Source: Patescibacteria group bacterium
Lineage (GTDB): Bacteria > Patescibacteriota > Dojkabacteria > J137
Length of the DNA: 37,866 bases
Direction of reading: 5' to 3'
NCBI GenBank assembly: GCA_963169855.1
Contig: CAUJCN010000002.1
Span: forward strand, 331,288-369,153
Position 1 is the first letter of the stretch. The number at the start of each line of letters is the position of its first letter. The position numbers and the translations under genes are program-made. The notes under the pieces were generated by a model, which did not search any database, was not told the origin of the DNA, and saw only the letters and a program-made list of their open reading frames with translations. This document shows positions 9,296 to 18,284 of the stretch, piece after piece.

Positions 9296-10354
9296 ATGAA
9301 AAAGAGAGTTTTCTTGGGATTATCTGGAGGTGTAGATAGCGGGGTTGCCGCTAAACTTCTTATGGATCAAGGTTACGAAGTAACAGGAGTTTTTATGAAA
9401 AACTGGTCAGGAGATAATTTTGGAATCCAAGTAGATTGTCCTTGGGAAGAAGATCAGGCCGACGCAATGGAAGTTTGCGAACATTTGGGGATTGAGTTTA
9501 GATCAGTAAACTTTGAGAAAGAATATCGAGAAAGAGTAGTAGAATACTTCTTTACAGAATATAAAAAGGGAAGAACTCCAAACCCAGATGTAATGTGTAA
9601 TAAGGAAATCAAATTCAAATTGTTCTTAGATAAGGCTATGGAAATGGGTTACGACTATATTGCCACTGGTCATTACGCTATTAGAAAAGAAGATAAACTT
9701 TTTAGGTCTGTAGATAAGAACAAAGATCAGACTTACTTTATCTATAACTTAACTCCAGAACAATTGAGTAAAAGTCTTTTCCCAATTGGAGAATTTACGA
9801 AGCCTCAAATCAGAGAGAAAGCAAAGGAATTCGGATTACCGAACGCTGATAAACCAGACAGTCAGGGAATATGCTTTATTGGAGAAATTAATGTAATGAA
9901 GTTTTTAATGTCCCAAATTCCGGAGAAAACTGGAGAAATCAGAGATATAGATACAGATGAGGTTGTTGGTTCACACAAAGGTGTGTATTTTTATACTATT
10001 GGCCAAAGAGATGGATTAGGAATTGGAGGCTTAAGTAAACCTTATTTTGTTGTAGATAAAAATGTCGAAGAGAATATTTTGTATGTTGCCTCTGGCACAG
10101 ACCACCCTGCTCTATACAAAAAAGAAGTTGAATTAGAGAATATTCATTTTATAAACCCTGAATTATTTGAAGGAAAAGAAATTGTTGAAAATATTTCTGC
10201 ATCTGTAAGATATAGACAGCCACCTGTAAAGGGGACTCTGTATATTAAAGAATTGAAGTTTGTTTTTGATGAACCTGTAAGAGCTGTCGCAACTGGACAA
10301 AGCTTAGCAGTTTTCGACGGCGATTGGGTTCTAGGAGGCGGGGTAATAAAGTAA
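9296..10354 (+). CDS. mnmA: tRNA-specific 2-thiouridylase
   Basis: FLGLSGGVDSGVAAKLL PP-loop, TPNPDVMCNKEIKF, ATGHYA, DSQGICFIG, YYTIGQR-like FYTIGQRDGLGIGG. Confidence 0.97.
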   Translation: MKKRVFLGLSGGVDSGVAAKLLMDQGYEVTGVFMKNWSGDNFGIQVDCPWEEDQADAMEVCEHLGIEFRSVNFEKEYRERVVEYFFTEYKKGRTPNPDVMCNKEIKFKLFLDKAMEMGYDYIATGHYAIRKEDKLFRSVDKNKDQTYFIYNLTPEQLSKSLFPIGEFTKPQIREKAKEFGLPNADKPDSQGICFIGEINVMKFLMSQIPEKTGEIRDIDTDEVVGSHKGVYFYTIGQRDGLGIGGLSKPYFVVDKNVEENILYVASGTDHPALYKKEVELENIHFINPELFEGKEIVENISASVRYRQPPVKGTLYIKELKFVFDEPVRAVATGQSLAVFDGDWVLGGGVIK

Positions 10355-10442
10355 GATGAGAAAATTAGAAGACGAAAAGATCGAAATCATGTCAAATTCA
10401 CTCTTTTTATCTTTTAGCATTTTTGTCTTTAAAATTTTTTAG

Positions 10443-11537
10443 ATGTTTCGAGTTTCAGATTTAAAAAAACCAGTTCTAGCGATCTCTCCCATGGACGGAG
10501 TTAGCGATAGTGCATTCAGATACATTACTAAGAAATACGGCAATCCAGACCTAATTTACACCGAATTTACCCATGTTCATGGGTTGTGTGTTGCAGGAGA
10601 CAAACTTCTACATCATTTTGTTTACGATCCTATTGAAAGACCTATTCTTGCTCAGATTTACGGGAAAGAACCTGAATACTTTTATCATGCATCGAAAATC
10701 GTTTGTGCGATGGGATTTGACGGATTAGATATCAATATGGGATGCCCTGCAAAAACAGTAGCTTTAAGCGGATCTGGAGCGGGATTAATTCGAACTCCAG
10801 AACTAGCAAAAGAAATAGTAGCAGCTTGTAAAGAAGGTGTTCGAGATTGGGTTAGTAACGGTGAACTTACTGGGTTAGCAGGAAGAACAGAAGAAGCGTT
10901 ATTTCAAATGATAGACGATCACATCAAAAAACACGATGGATTCGTTGGTGAAAGATCTGCCGGACATAGTAATTTATTAGCAAAAAAAGAAAATACAGAA
11001 AGAAAAGAAATACCTGTTTCTTTAAAAACTAGAATTGGGTACGATGTTCCAATTACAGCACAATGGATTTCTACTATTGCGGAAGCTAAACCTGAATGGA
11101 TTGCAGTTCATGGAAGAACTTTAAAACAAATGTACACAGGATTTGCCGATTGGAACGAGTTAAAGATCGCCGTTGAATGCACGGACATTCCAGTTCTTGT
11201 GAACGGAGACATTAAGACAAAAGAAGATTTTGAAAAAGTCATGAACCTGACTGGAGCTTACGGAGCTTTAATTGGAAGAGCCTTAGAAGGAAATCCATGG
11301 GCATTCAAAGAAATGAGAGGAGAGACTGTTGATAAAAGTTTTGAAACTGTGAAAAAAGTTATCATCGAGCACACTCAGAAATTCATTCAAGATAAACCAG
11401 ATCCAAAAGCATTCTTTCAGATGCGAAAACATTTAAGTTGGTACATTAGCGGATTTGATAATGCTACCGAAATTAGAATCAAACTAATGCAAGCATCCAA
11501 CATCGACGATGTTATAAATGTTTTGAACCAATACTAA
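10443..11537 (+). CDS. dus: tRNA-dihydrouridine synthase
   Basis: AISPMDGVSDSAFR, DINMGCPAKTV, SLKTRIGYD, VHGRTLKQMYTGFADW, VLVNGDIKT, IGRALEGNPW. Confidence 0.95.
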   Translation: MFRVSDLKKPVLAISPMDGVSDSAFRYITKKYGNPDLIYTEFTHVHGLCVAGDKLLHHFVYDPIERPILAQIYGKEPEYFYHASKIVCAMGFDGLDINMGCPAKTVALSGSGAGLIRTPELAKEIVAACKEGVRDWVSNGELTGLAGRTEEALFQMIDDHIKKHDGFVGERSAGHSNLLAKKENTERKEIPVSLKTRIGYDVPITAQWISTIAEAKPEWIAVHGRTLKQMYTGFADWNELKIAVECTDIPVLVNGDIKTKEDFEKVMNLTGAYGALIGRALEGNPWAFKEMRGETVDKSFETVKKVIIEHTQKFIQDKPDPKAFFQMRKHLSWYISGFDNATEIRIKLMQASNIDDVINVLNQY

Positions 11538-11560
11538 CCTTAAGTCTCGTTTTCTATTAC

Positions 11561-11591
11561 AGGTCCCGCCCGCCATTGGCGGGCGGGATCT
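11561..11591 (+). repeat. REP-like palindromic hairpin, copy 1
   Basis: AGGTCCCGCCCGCC-ATT-GGCGGGCGGGATCT: 14-bp stem with one G.U wobble, ATT loop; 23 nt after the dus stop. Confidence 0.85.
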
Positions 11592-11603
11592 ACACTGTTA
11601 TTT

Positions 11604-12380
11604 CTAGTCTATTCCAAAAATAACATTCAGACTTACGGAAACTAAAAGTTGTCCTGAACTAAGATTTGTTGAAGGACTTCCTGCAGACATCATATCCATC
11701 ACACCTCTTTCACTCACCATAGGAGCTGTATTCACCGAGCTATCCGAAATTGAGATTGGTCTTAAAAGTCTTACCCTCGATAACATAGAAAGTTCGATAG
11801 CCTTTTGTTCTGCTTCTTTAAATGCTGATTCTCTAGCTAGAGCAATATACCGTGTATCGTCCTCGAGTCCAAAACTCAAATTACCAATCTGAATCGATTC
11901 AACTTTAGAAACTAAGTCAATAATTCCGGATGCTCTCTCGATATTTTGATCAATTCCTTTTACTTTTGCAGAAACAGAAATCGAAGCCCTTTGTCCAATC
12001 AATCTTGGAGTATTGTTGTTGTTTGAATATTCGTATTCAGGATAAATATTTAAAGAAGATGTTTGAATATCTGATTCTGGAACTCCAGCAGCTTTTAAAA
12101 TTCCTACTACTTCATTTATTTTTGAATTAACTGCCTGCAATGCTTCAGAAGAAGTATTTCTGACTTCGCTTGCTGATACGCTAATATTCAGCAAATCTGG
12201 CGTTGCGTAAATTTCTCCGCTTCCACTAACATTAATACTGTTTGCAAGTTGACCATCTTGAGTCTGTGTTCCTAGATTTCTTACATAAATTCCAGATCCA
12301 GCAAAGATTAATACTGAAAGAAAAATTGTAAGACTCAAAATACTAACAGGAATAACTTTAATTAGAACTTCGTTCTTCAT
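11604..12380 (-). CDS. SIMPL-domain (DUF541) protein, membrane anchored
   Basis: N-terminal TM, then INVSGSGEIYATPDLLNISVSASEVRNTSSEALQAVNSKINEVVGILKAAGVPESDIQTSSLNIYPEY. Confidence 0.9.
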   Translation of the reverse strand: MKNEVLIKVIPVSILSLTIFLSVLIFAGSGIYVRNLGTQTQDGQLANSINVSGSGEIYATPDLLNISVSASEVRNTSSEALQAVNSKINEVVGILKAAGVPESDIQTSSLNIYPEYEYSNNNNTPRLIGQRASISVSAKVKGIDQNIERASGIIDLVSKVESIQIGNLSFGLEDDTRYIALARESAFKEAEQKAIELSMLSRVRLLRPISISDSSVNTAPMVSERGVMDMMSAGSPSTNLSSGQLLVSVSLNVIFGID

Positions 12381-12485
12381 TTTTATAATTTAATAAATAT
12401 AGAATGACCAAAAGCTAGCAGATTTTAAACTTAAATCTTTAAACTTTGGGTCTTACATTAATATACTTAAGTTTAAATTCAATCG

Positions 12486-13130
12486 TTACAAAGTAGCAGA
12501 TAAGATTATTGCATCTGCTTCATCAAGTAGATCTTCGTCTCCACTGAATGATGCTGTACTTGCTCCTCCTGCAAATCCTGGGAAGAATCCTCCAGATCCA
12601 CAAACTGTTACTCCAGGTTGTAAATCAAGAACATCGTCACAATCTACATTGTAAAGATATTTCCAAGTATCTGTACCATGTTGTTTTACTCTAATTACAT
12701 CGTCATTTAAAACTTCTGTATCATACTCTTCTTTAGAGTAACCAACTCCCATATCTCCAGTTGCACCAAATAATGTTGAGAAAACAATTTCTCCATCCGC
12801 TTTTGATAAAGTTAATGTGTATGTTGAGATTGTTCTAAAACCATTCTCTGCAAATTCTTCATCCACTTGAGTTGCCAGTTCGTATTCCCAATCCTCTGGA
12901 TAAGCCACATCAATGTCTAGACCTGTATCAACGAAATGTTTGGTTTCGATAGTTGGGGTTGGAGTTTCATCTTCGTCATCAGGATTTTCATCCTCCATTT
13001 GAAGATCTGAAATAGTTTTTTCAAGTTGAGCTATTTTTGAATTATTATTAACAAGAACAATTCCTAAAACTATTGTGAGAACAATAAAAACAAAGAGTAA
13101 TAAACCCAATATGCCTGCTAAAATTTTCAT
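12486..13130 (-). CDS. Small membrane-anchored protein with PsbP-like 'YPEDW' domain; paralogue of the next ORF
   Basis: N-terminal TM, acidic linker, then DIDVAYPEDWEYEL...; same architecture as 13139-13792. Confidence 0.7.
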   Translation of the reverse strand: MKILAGILGLLLFVFIVLTIVLGIVLVNNNSKIAQLEKTISDLQMEDENPDDEDETPTPTIETKHFVDTGLDIDVAYPEDWEYELATQVDEEFAENGFRTISTYTLTLSKADGEIVFSTLFGATGDMGVGYSKEEYDTEVLNDDVIRVKQHGTDTWKYLYNVDCDDVLDLQPGVTVCGSGGFFPGFAGGASTASFSGDEDLLDEADAIILSATL

Positions 13131-13138
13131 AGAAATAA

Positions 13139-13792
13139 TTAATTAAATAAAGATAAGAATATTTGATCTACTTCCTCTAATACTGTATCGTTAGTGTCGT
13201 TTACAGTTACGATAAAGTACACTGCTGAATTGCTTTGTCTATGATAACGTTGCCCACAAACATCCCCACCAATAGCAGGTATGCAGTCTTCTTTAGTGAA
13301 GTACCTCCACTCATTTCCTTCGGCATTTACTCGAAACACGTTACTATTTAGCTCAACAATTTGCTCCACATCAGAATTATTTATTCCGTCTAAGTAAAGT
13401 TCATTACCACCGGACGTCAGAAAAAAAAGATTCATAGTAACAGAACCTTTAGACAAATCTACTTGAAAATTACTGATCTTTTTTCTAGGATCAAAAGCAT
13501 CTCCTGAATTATCTAGGGTCAACCTAGTACTTAGTTCCCAAGATTCCGGATAGTCAAATTCAAACCCCATACTCTCATCGGAATAATGGACTTTACCTTC
13601 TTCTACTGGCACAACATCTTCACCAGTATCGTCTTCGTTAACTGGGTTCTCTGGAGCTTCTTCAAAAGTATCCACTTTAGCTTGTAGCTCTGTATTTTTC
13701 TTGCTGCTTTCAACTAAAAGCAACCCAAGCACAACAGAAACAAATAGCGAAACAATTACTAGAAAGATCGTAAAAATATTAAACGCTTTCAT
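13139..13792 (-). CDS. Small membrane-anchored protein with PsbP-like 'YPESW' domain; tandem paralogue
   Basis: N-terminal TM, acidic linker, then SDESMGFEFDYPESWELSTRL...; 8 nt from its paralogue. Confidence 0.7.
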   Translation of the reverse strand: MKAFNIFTIFLVIVSLFVSVVLGLLLVESSKKNTELQAKVDTFEEAPENPVNEDDTGEDVVPVEEGKVHYSDESMGFEFDYPESWELSTRLTLDNSGDAFDPRKKISNFQVDLSKGSVTMNLFFLTSGGNELYLDGINNSDVEQIVELNSNVFRVNAEGNEWRYFTKEDCIPAIGGDVCGQRYHRQSNSAVYFIVTVNDTNDTVLEEVDQIFLSLFN

Positions 13793-13848
13793 ATTAATAA
13801 GTAAGAAATATTACTTAAAGGATATATCAATTGATGCTTAGGTGCAAG

Positions 13849-14532
13849 TTATTGCGGAGTTGGACTATTTCTGAAAGTTGGATCTGCTTTAGAAAAATCA
13901 AAATCTGATTCATTTACAAGCTGAGTTTCTCCCAAACCAATAAACGAGAATCTATCAAATGGCCATATCCTCAATAAAACTTTTCCTTTAATCCACTCTC
14001 TTTTTACAAATCCAATTTCTGCACTTCTCGAGTCTGTACTTTCAGGTCTGTTATCACCTATAGCAATGATGTGACCTTCTGGAACTGTAACTTCTGAACC
14101 TCCGTCTTGTATTAACGTTCCACCATTTGTATAGAGTTTCTCTGGAATGTAAGCTTCCTGTAGAACTTTACCGTTGAGGAAGATTTTTCCTTTTCTGATT
14201 GCAACTTTATCCCCTGGAATTCCAATTACTCTTTTTAATAAATCAGGAAACCCAGGTTTAGTGAACACAATAACTTCTCCAACTTTGTATTCAAGACCTA
14301 ACGTAGTCGCTATATTATGTCCCATTAGCTGAGGAATTCTATTTAAGATCAAAAATTCTCCTGTATAAAAATTAGGACGCATTGAAGGTCCATCAACCTG
14401 ATTTTGACCAAGAATCGTAAACCAGGAAATTAACAGTATTAAACCAAGACCCGCAAAGAATTGTAAGAAGTTTACGAATTTCTTTCTCGGGTCTTTTGTA
14501 ACTGGATCTTTGTAAAAAGGGTTAGTGTTCAC
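13849..14532 (-). CDS. lepB: Signal peptidase I
   Basis: VDGPSMRPNFYTGEFLILNR, VGEVIVFTKP, LLKRVIGIPGDKV, IAIGDNRPESTDSR. GTG start overlapping the upstream stop (TAGTG). Confidence 0.96.
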   Translation of the reverse strand: MNTNPFYKDPVTKDPRKKFVNFLQFFAGLGLILLISWFTILGQNQVDGPSMRPNFYTGEFLILNRIPQLMGHNIATTLGLEYKVGEVIVFTKPGFPDLLKRVIGIPGDKVAIRKGKIFLNGKVLQEAYIPEKLYTNGGTLIQDGGSEVTVPEGHIIAIGDNRPESTDSRSAEIGFVKREWIKGKVLLRIWPFDRFSFIGLGETQLVNESDFDFSKADPTFRNSPTPQ

Positions 14533-15050
14533 TAATTAGCAAATTTTACAAGTTCTACGTCAAAAATTAAATCAGATCCACCTGGGATTCCATTGTAATC
14601 ATCTGGTCCGTATGCCATATCGAATGGAATTTTTAATCTTCTGATTTCTCCTGCTTTCATTCCAACGACTCCTTCAGACCATCCTTCAATAACACCTTGT
14701 CCAACAATGAATGTAAAACCTGCGTCACCTCTATTAAATGATTGGTCGAAGATTTCTCCGTTTGAAGCGAACCATCCTCTATATTGAACAGTAATTCTAT
14801 CTCCAACTTTTACCTCTCTGTTGTCAGAAGTATTAGCTTCTTCTTTGATTTCTGTAGTTAATGTTTCTACAGGAGAAGATAGTGTCTCAAGATTATCTTG
14901 AGGCATATCTTTCAATCTACTAGGTAGTTGAGCAGAATTTGTGCTAGAAACTGCTGGTGTTCTTTGGTTGTACGTCATATTTGATGCGTTTATAATTAAA
15001 AATGCTCCGATTATTAGAACGAAGCCTACTATTATCTTTCTATCGATCAT
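14532..15050 (-). CDS. FKBP-type peptidyl-prolyl cis-trans isomerase, membrane anchored
   Basis: VKVGDRITVQYRGWFASNGEIFDQSFNRGDAGFTFIVGQGVIEGWSEGVVGMKAGEIRRLKIPFDMAYG. Confidence 0.95.
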   Translation of the reverse strand: MIDRKIIVGFVLIIGAFLIINASNMTYNQRTPAVSSTNSAQLPSRLKDMPQDNLETLSSPVETLTTEIKEEANTSDNREVKVGDRITVQYRGWFASNGEIFDQSFNRGDAGFTFIVGQGVIEGWSEGVVGMKAGEIRRLKIPFDMAYGPDDYNGIPGGSDLIFDVELVKFAN

Positions 15051-15136
15051 ATAAATTTGAATAATTTTGAATAATCTCTGAATTATATATAAACTTTTCG
15101 ATAAAGTTAAGGTAAAATTGCTATATAATTAATTTT

Positions 15137-15142
15137 TATTAT
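15137..15142 (+). promoter_or_regulatory. Candidate leaderless -10 element (TATTAT-N6-ATG)
   Basis: TATTAT ACAAGT ATG (start at 15149). Confidence 0.45.
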
Positions 15143-15148
15143 ACAAGT

Positions 15149-15637
15149 ATGGAAGACACAGTAAAAGCTGCTCTACCAAATACTAGCAAAGATACAAAGC
15201 TAGGATTAGTTTTCGGAGGAGTAGGAAGTCTGTTTATTTTAATTGGAATCGTTCCAGTTGTAGGTTGTTTATTTGCATGGTTACATTGGTTAGTTTCTCT
15301 TTTCGGAGGATTCACTGTTGGAGCTGTTCATAATGCAAAACAGGATGACTTAGCATCTGCAGTTAAGGCAGCATTAAAACCAGGAATGATTGCAGGAGCA
15401 ATGATTGCTGTTGTTGGACTTATTGTGAATGTAATCAGTTTATTCGTATTCTCATACGGAATTTACAGTTACTTAGGAGCTGGATATACAACAGGATTAA
15501 TTGTTGGATATGTAGTTGGAGCTGTATTAACATTTGTATTCACTGTTGTTACATATGTAGTTGGAGCTGTTATCGCAGCATTTGTAAACGCAAACCAATT
15601 ATCTTGGATGGACAAAGTTACAAAAATGTTCAGATAG
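15149..15637 (+). CDS. Small multi-pass membrane protein
   Basis: Several Gly/Val/Ile-rich hydrophobic segments; followed by a terminator hairpin. Confidence 0.75.
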   Translation: MEDTVKAALPNTSKDTKLGLVFGGVGSLFILIGIVPVVGCLFAWLHWLVSLFGGFTVGAVHNAKQDDLASAVKAALKPGMIAGAMIAVVGLIVNVISLFVFSYGIYSYLGAGYTTGLIVGYVVGAVLTFVFTVVTYVVGAVIAAFVNANQLSWMDKVTKMFR

Positions 15638-15660
15638 TCTTATCAATTAACTGAAATTGA

Positions 15661-15687
15661 ACTCTCCCGAAAGGGAGAGTTTTTTTT
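15661..15687 (+). terminator. Rho-independent terminator
   Basis: ACTCTCCC-GAAA-GGGAGAGT followed by TTTTTTT. Confidence 0.93.
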
Positions 15688-15735
15688 GTACTTCAATACA
15701 TAGTCTAGAAGTTAATTAGTGAACTATCATCATTC

Positions 15736-17874
15736 ATGAAGTTCAAATTAATTATTCTACTACTCTCGGCAGTAATCTTTTTAAGTGTCCAGCAGAAAGC
15801 TGAAGCATCAGAATTGAGTGTTGTAATTAACGAAGTCTTTCCAGATCCAGATGGGGCAGATGCTGGAAAAGAATGGCTCGAATTAAAAAACTTAAGTTCG
15901 AACGATATCAACTTGAAAGGCTATCGGCTTGAAAATGTGAATCTTGATTCTGGTGGAGTACGAAACATTTCTTTAAACTCGGATTTCATTATTCCTGCAA
16001 ATTCAATAGGTGTAATTCAAGAAACTTCAATTGTGCAAAGTGGAGTTTCGAATTTGATTGTTGGTTCTGGTAAGTTGAACTTCTACAATACAAAAGCTAA
16101 AGTAATCCTATACAATGAACAAAATCAAATCTTACACGAGTTTATATACACTGAATCCAAATCAGGAAAAAGTATTGAATCTCCAGGATTTCCATTTTGT
16201 ATTAAAAATGTAATAGACGAATCAGGGAATTCTATTGGAATCGAAAACACTAATCAATTAAAAATTTGTAGTGACACACTTTTTGGGAAACTCAGTTACT
16301 CAACTGACGGAGAAACTTATGCTCAGACAATTGATAAATATATAAAAAGTATTTTCTTGAAATTTATTCCAGACGAGGCAATTGGAGATTTCAGTGTTAA
16401 AACATTTAGAGACAATCACGAGATTCAGTTTCCGATCGAAGTTGTAAACGAAACTCAAATTCATCTAGAGTTGAAGGTAATTGCTCTAATCACGAATTTG
16501 GAATACAGTTTCACTACAGAGTTTACTATTGGAAAGGAAAAACCAAAAATACTATTTTCTACCGACAACATAATTTGGGAGGAAGCAATGAATACTACTA
16601 TTCGACAGGGTAAACTGCTCTACTTTAAAACGATGAGCAATGATAGTGTAACTTTCGAAAATTTAAATTCTCCAGTTACATTGTTAAAAAGTTTAGGTGG
16701 AAGTTTAATCTTCAAAGTTTTTGATGAGGAAGTGAATGTTTCATCACTGAACATAAAAGTTATTCCTAAATTAGAAATTGAATCAATCTACCCCGCTCCA
16801 AAGTCTGGTGAATCAGAAAGTATTAGAATAAAAAATATTTCTCAATATCTCTTTGAAGGCGAAATATTTCTAACAGATAATATTGAGAACAAGTTTCAGA
16901 AAAAGTTATTTATAACTTTACAACCAAATGAATCACAAGAATTCAATCAAGTACCCTCACTAAACAATTCTGGTGATGAAATATTTTTATTTTATGAGGA
17001 ACAACTACTTGATCATGTTTCCTACCCTTCAGTCTTAACTGGTGAAATTCTATATAGAACTCCTACCAAAGAGTTTCCAGTCTTGATGAAAACGCCTGAA
17101 ATCCCGATTCCAATTTCAAAAATAATTGATGTTAAGAAAGTCTCGAACAACGAAACTGTTAAACTAAGAGGAACTATTACATACAAAACTAATGAGTATG
17201 CCTACATTCAAGACGAATCAGGAGGTGTCAAAATCGTCTCTAATCTTGATAACCTCGAACTAGGTAATAGTTATGAAATCACTGGGAAAACAGGCAGCTC
17301 TAGTGGCGAAAAGAAAATTACAATTTCATCGGAAAAGTTAATCGAGAACGTTTCAATTAAAGAGAGCGAATTAAACATCACAGATCTTGAATCTCAGCTT
17401 GGATCAATGGTTTTCGGCGAAATGACAGTTCTAGCAAATTTTGCAAAAAGCTTCAGAATTCACGAAAAAGTCTCCATTTCGCTTACTGGCTTTGATGGCT
17501 TTGACAGAACTAAAGGTGATGCAATAAGATTTAATGGTATCCTGGCAAAGTCGGGAGATGGTTACAAAATACTCCCAATTTCATTGCTTGTTCTTGATCC
17601 AACGTACGAAAACCTATCGATATCATATCCGATAGCAAATTTCGCAGAAGGACAATCTTTGACAGAAGCCATATCAAAAATCAAAGCTGATGGGCTTAAT
17701 AGCCTAAAATTGGCTTTAGGATTCGCTGGGATTTACTTGCTTTATAGAATTTTGAAATCAAAATTAGATATTATAGTGTTAAAATTCTGGCTATGGAAAG
17801 AATCACGGAAAACGCCACCATTACATACTTCGGTGAAAAATACGAAATTAGATACAGTCAACGTCAATTCTTAA
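15736..17874 (+). CDS. Secreted/membrane protein with lamin-tail domain and OB-fold-like domain
   Basis: Signal peptide; VVINEVFPDPDGADAGKEWLELKNLSSNDINLKGYRLEN (LTD); VKLRGTITYKTNEYAYIQDESGGVKIVSNLDNLELGNSYEITGK (OB-like); C-terminal TM. Confidence 0.85.
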   Translation: MKFKLIILLLSAVIFLSVQQKAEASELSVVINEVFPDPDGADAGKEWLELKNLSSNDINLKGYRLENVNLDSGGVRNISLNSDFIIPANSIGVIQETSIVQSGVSNLIVGSGKLNFYNTKAKVILYNEQNQILHEFIYTESKSGKSIESPGFPFCIKNVIDESGNSIGIENTNQLKICSDTLFGKLSYSTDGETYAQTIDKYIKSIFLKFIPDEAIGDFSVKTFRDNHEIQFPIEVVNETQIHLELKVIALITNLEYSFTTEFTIGKEKPKILFSTDNIIWEEAMNTTIRQGKLLYFKTMSNDSVTFENLNSPVTLLKSLGGSLIFKVFDEEVNVSSLNIKVIPKLEIESIYPAPKSGESESIRIKNISQYLFEGEIFLTDNIENKFQKKLFITLQPNESQEFNQVPSLNNSGDEIFLFYEEQLLDHVSYPSVLTGEILYRTPTKEFPVLMKTPEIPIPISKIIDVKKVSNNETVKLRGTITYKTNEYAYIQDESGGVKIVSNLDNLELGNSYEITGKTGSSSGEKKITISSEKLIENVSIKESELNITDLESQLGSMVFGEMTVLANFAKSFRIHEKVSISLTGFDGFDRTKGDAIRFNGILAKSGDGYKILPISLLVLDPTYENLSISYPIANFAEGQSLTEAISKIKADGLNSLKLALGFAGIYLLYRILKSKLDIIVLKFWLWKESRKTPPLHTSVKNTKLDTVNVNS

Positions 17875-18284
17875 AACCAAAGGTAGTTATGGGCAAATCA
17901 ACAATAACTGTCTTTGCTTCTGAAGAGTCTAAACGACATAAGACAGTACTCATGGACCAATTGAGAGATCAAGCTTCAGAGAAAATTAAACGAAGAGTCA
18001 GATACCTTGCAGATAAATTTGAATTTAAGATCAATAAAGTTGCTATCAAAGATACAGTTAGCAGATGGGGTAGCTGTTCAACAGATAGAAATATAAACAT
18101 AAATTGGAGACTTGCATTCGCTCCAACAAGTGTTATGGACTATGTAATCATCCATGAACTTTGCCATACTAAAGAAATGAATCATAGTCCTAGATTTTGG
18201 GGGCTTGTAGAAAAGTGTATGCCTGATTACAAGGTTTACGATTTCTGGCTAAGATCACATGGACACGGAATTATCCTCGCTTGA
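17793..18284 (+). CDS. YgjP/DUF45 (M48-like) zinc metallopeptidase
   Basis: DTVSRWGSCSTDRNININWRLAFAPTSVMDYVIIHELCHTKEMNHSPRFWGLVEKCMPDYK (HELCH zinc motif). Confidence 0.93.
   Translation: MERITENATITYFGEKYEIRYSQRQFLKPKVVMGKSTITVFASEESKRHKTVLMDQLRDQASEKIKRRVRYLADKFEFKINKVAIKDTVSRWGSCSTDRNININWRLAFAPTSVMDYVIIHELCHTKEMNHSPRFWGLVEKCMPDYKVYDFWLRSHGHGIILA

Noticed and set aside
11561-11591. Ordinary Rho-independent terminator for dus
   Set aside because: No T-tract follows the stem, and near-identical copies elsewhere indicate an interspersed repeat.
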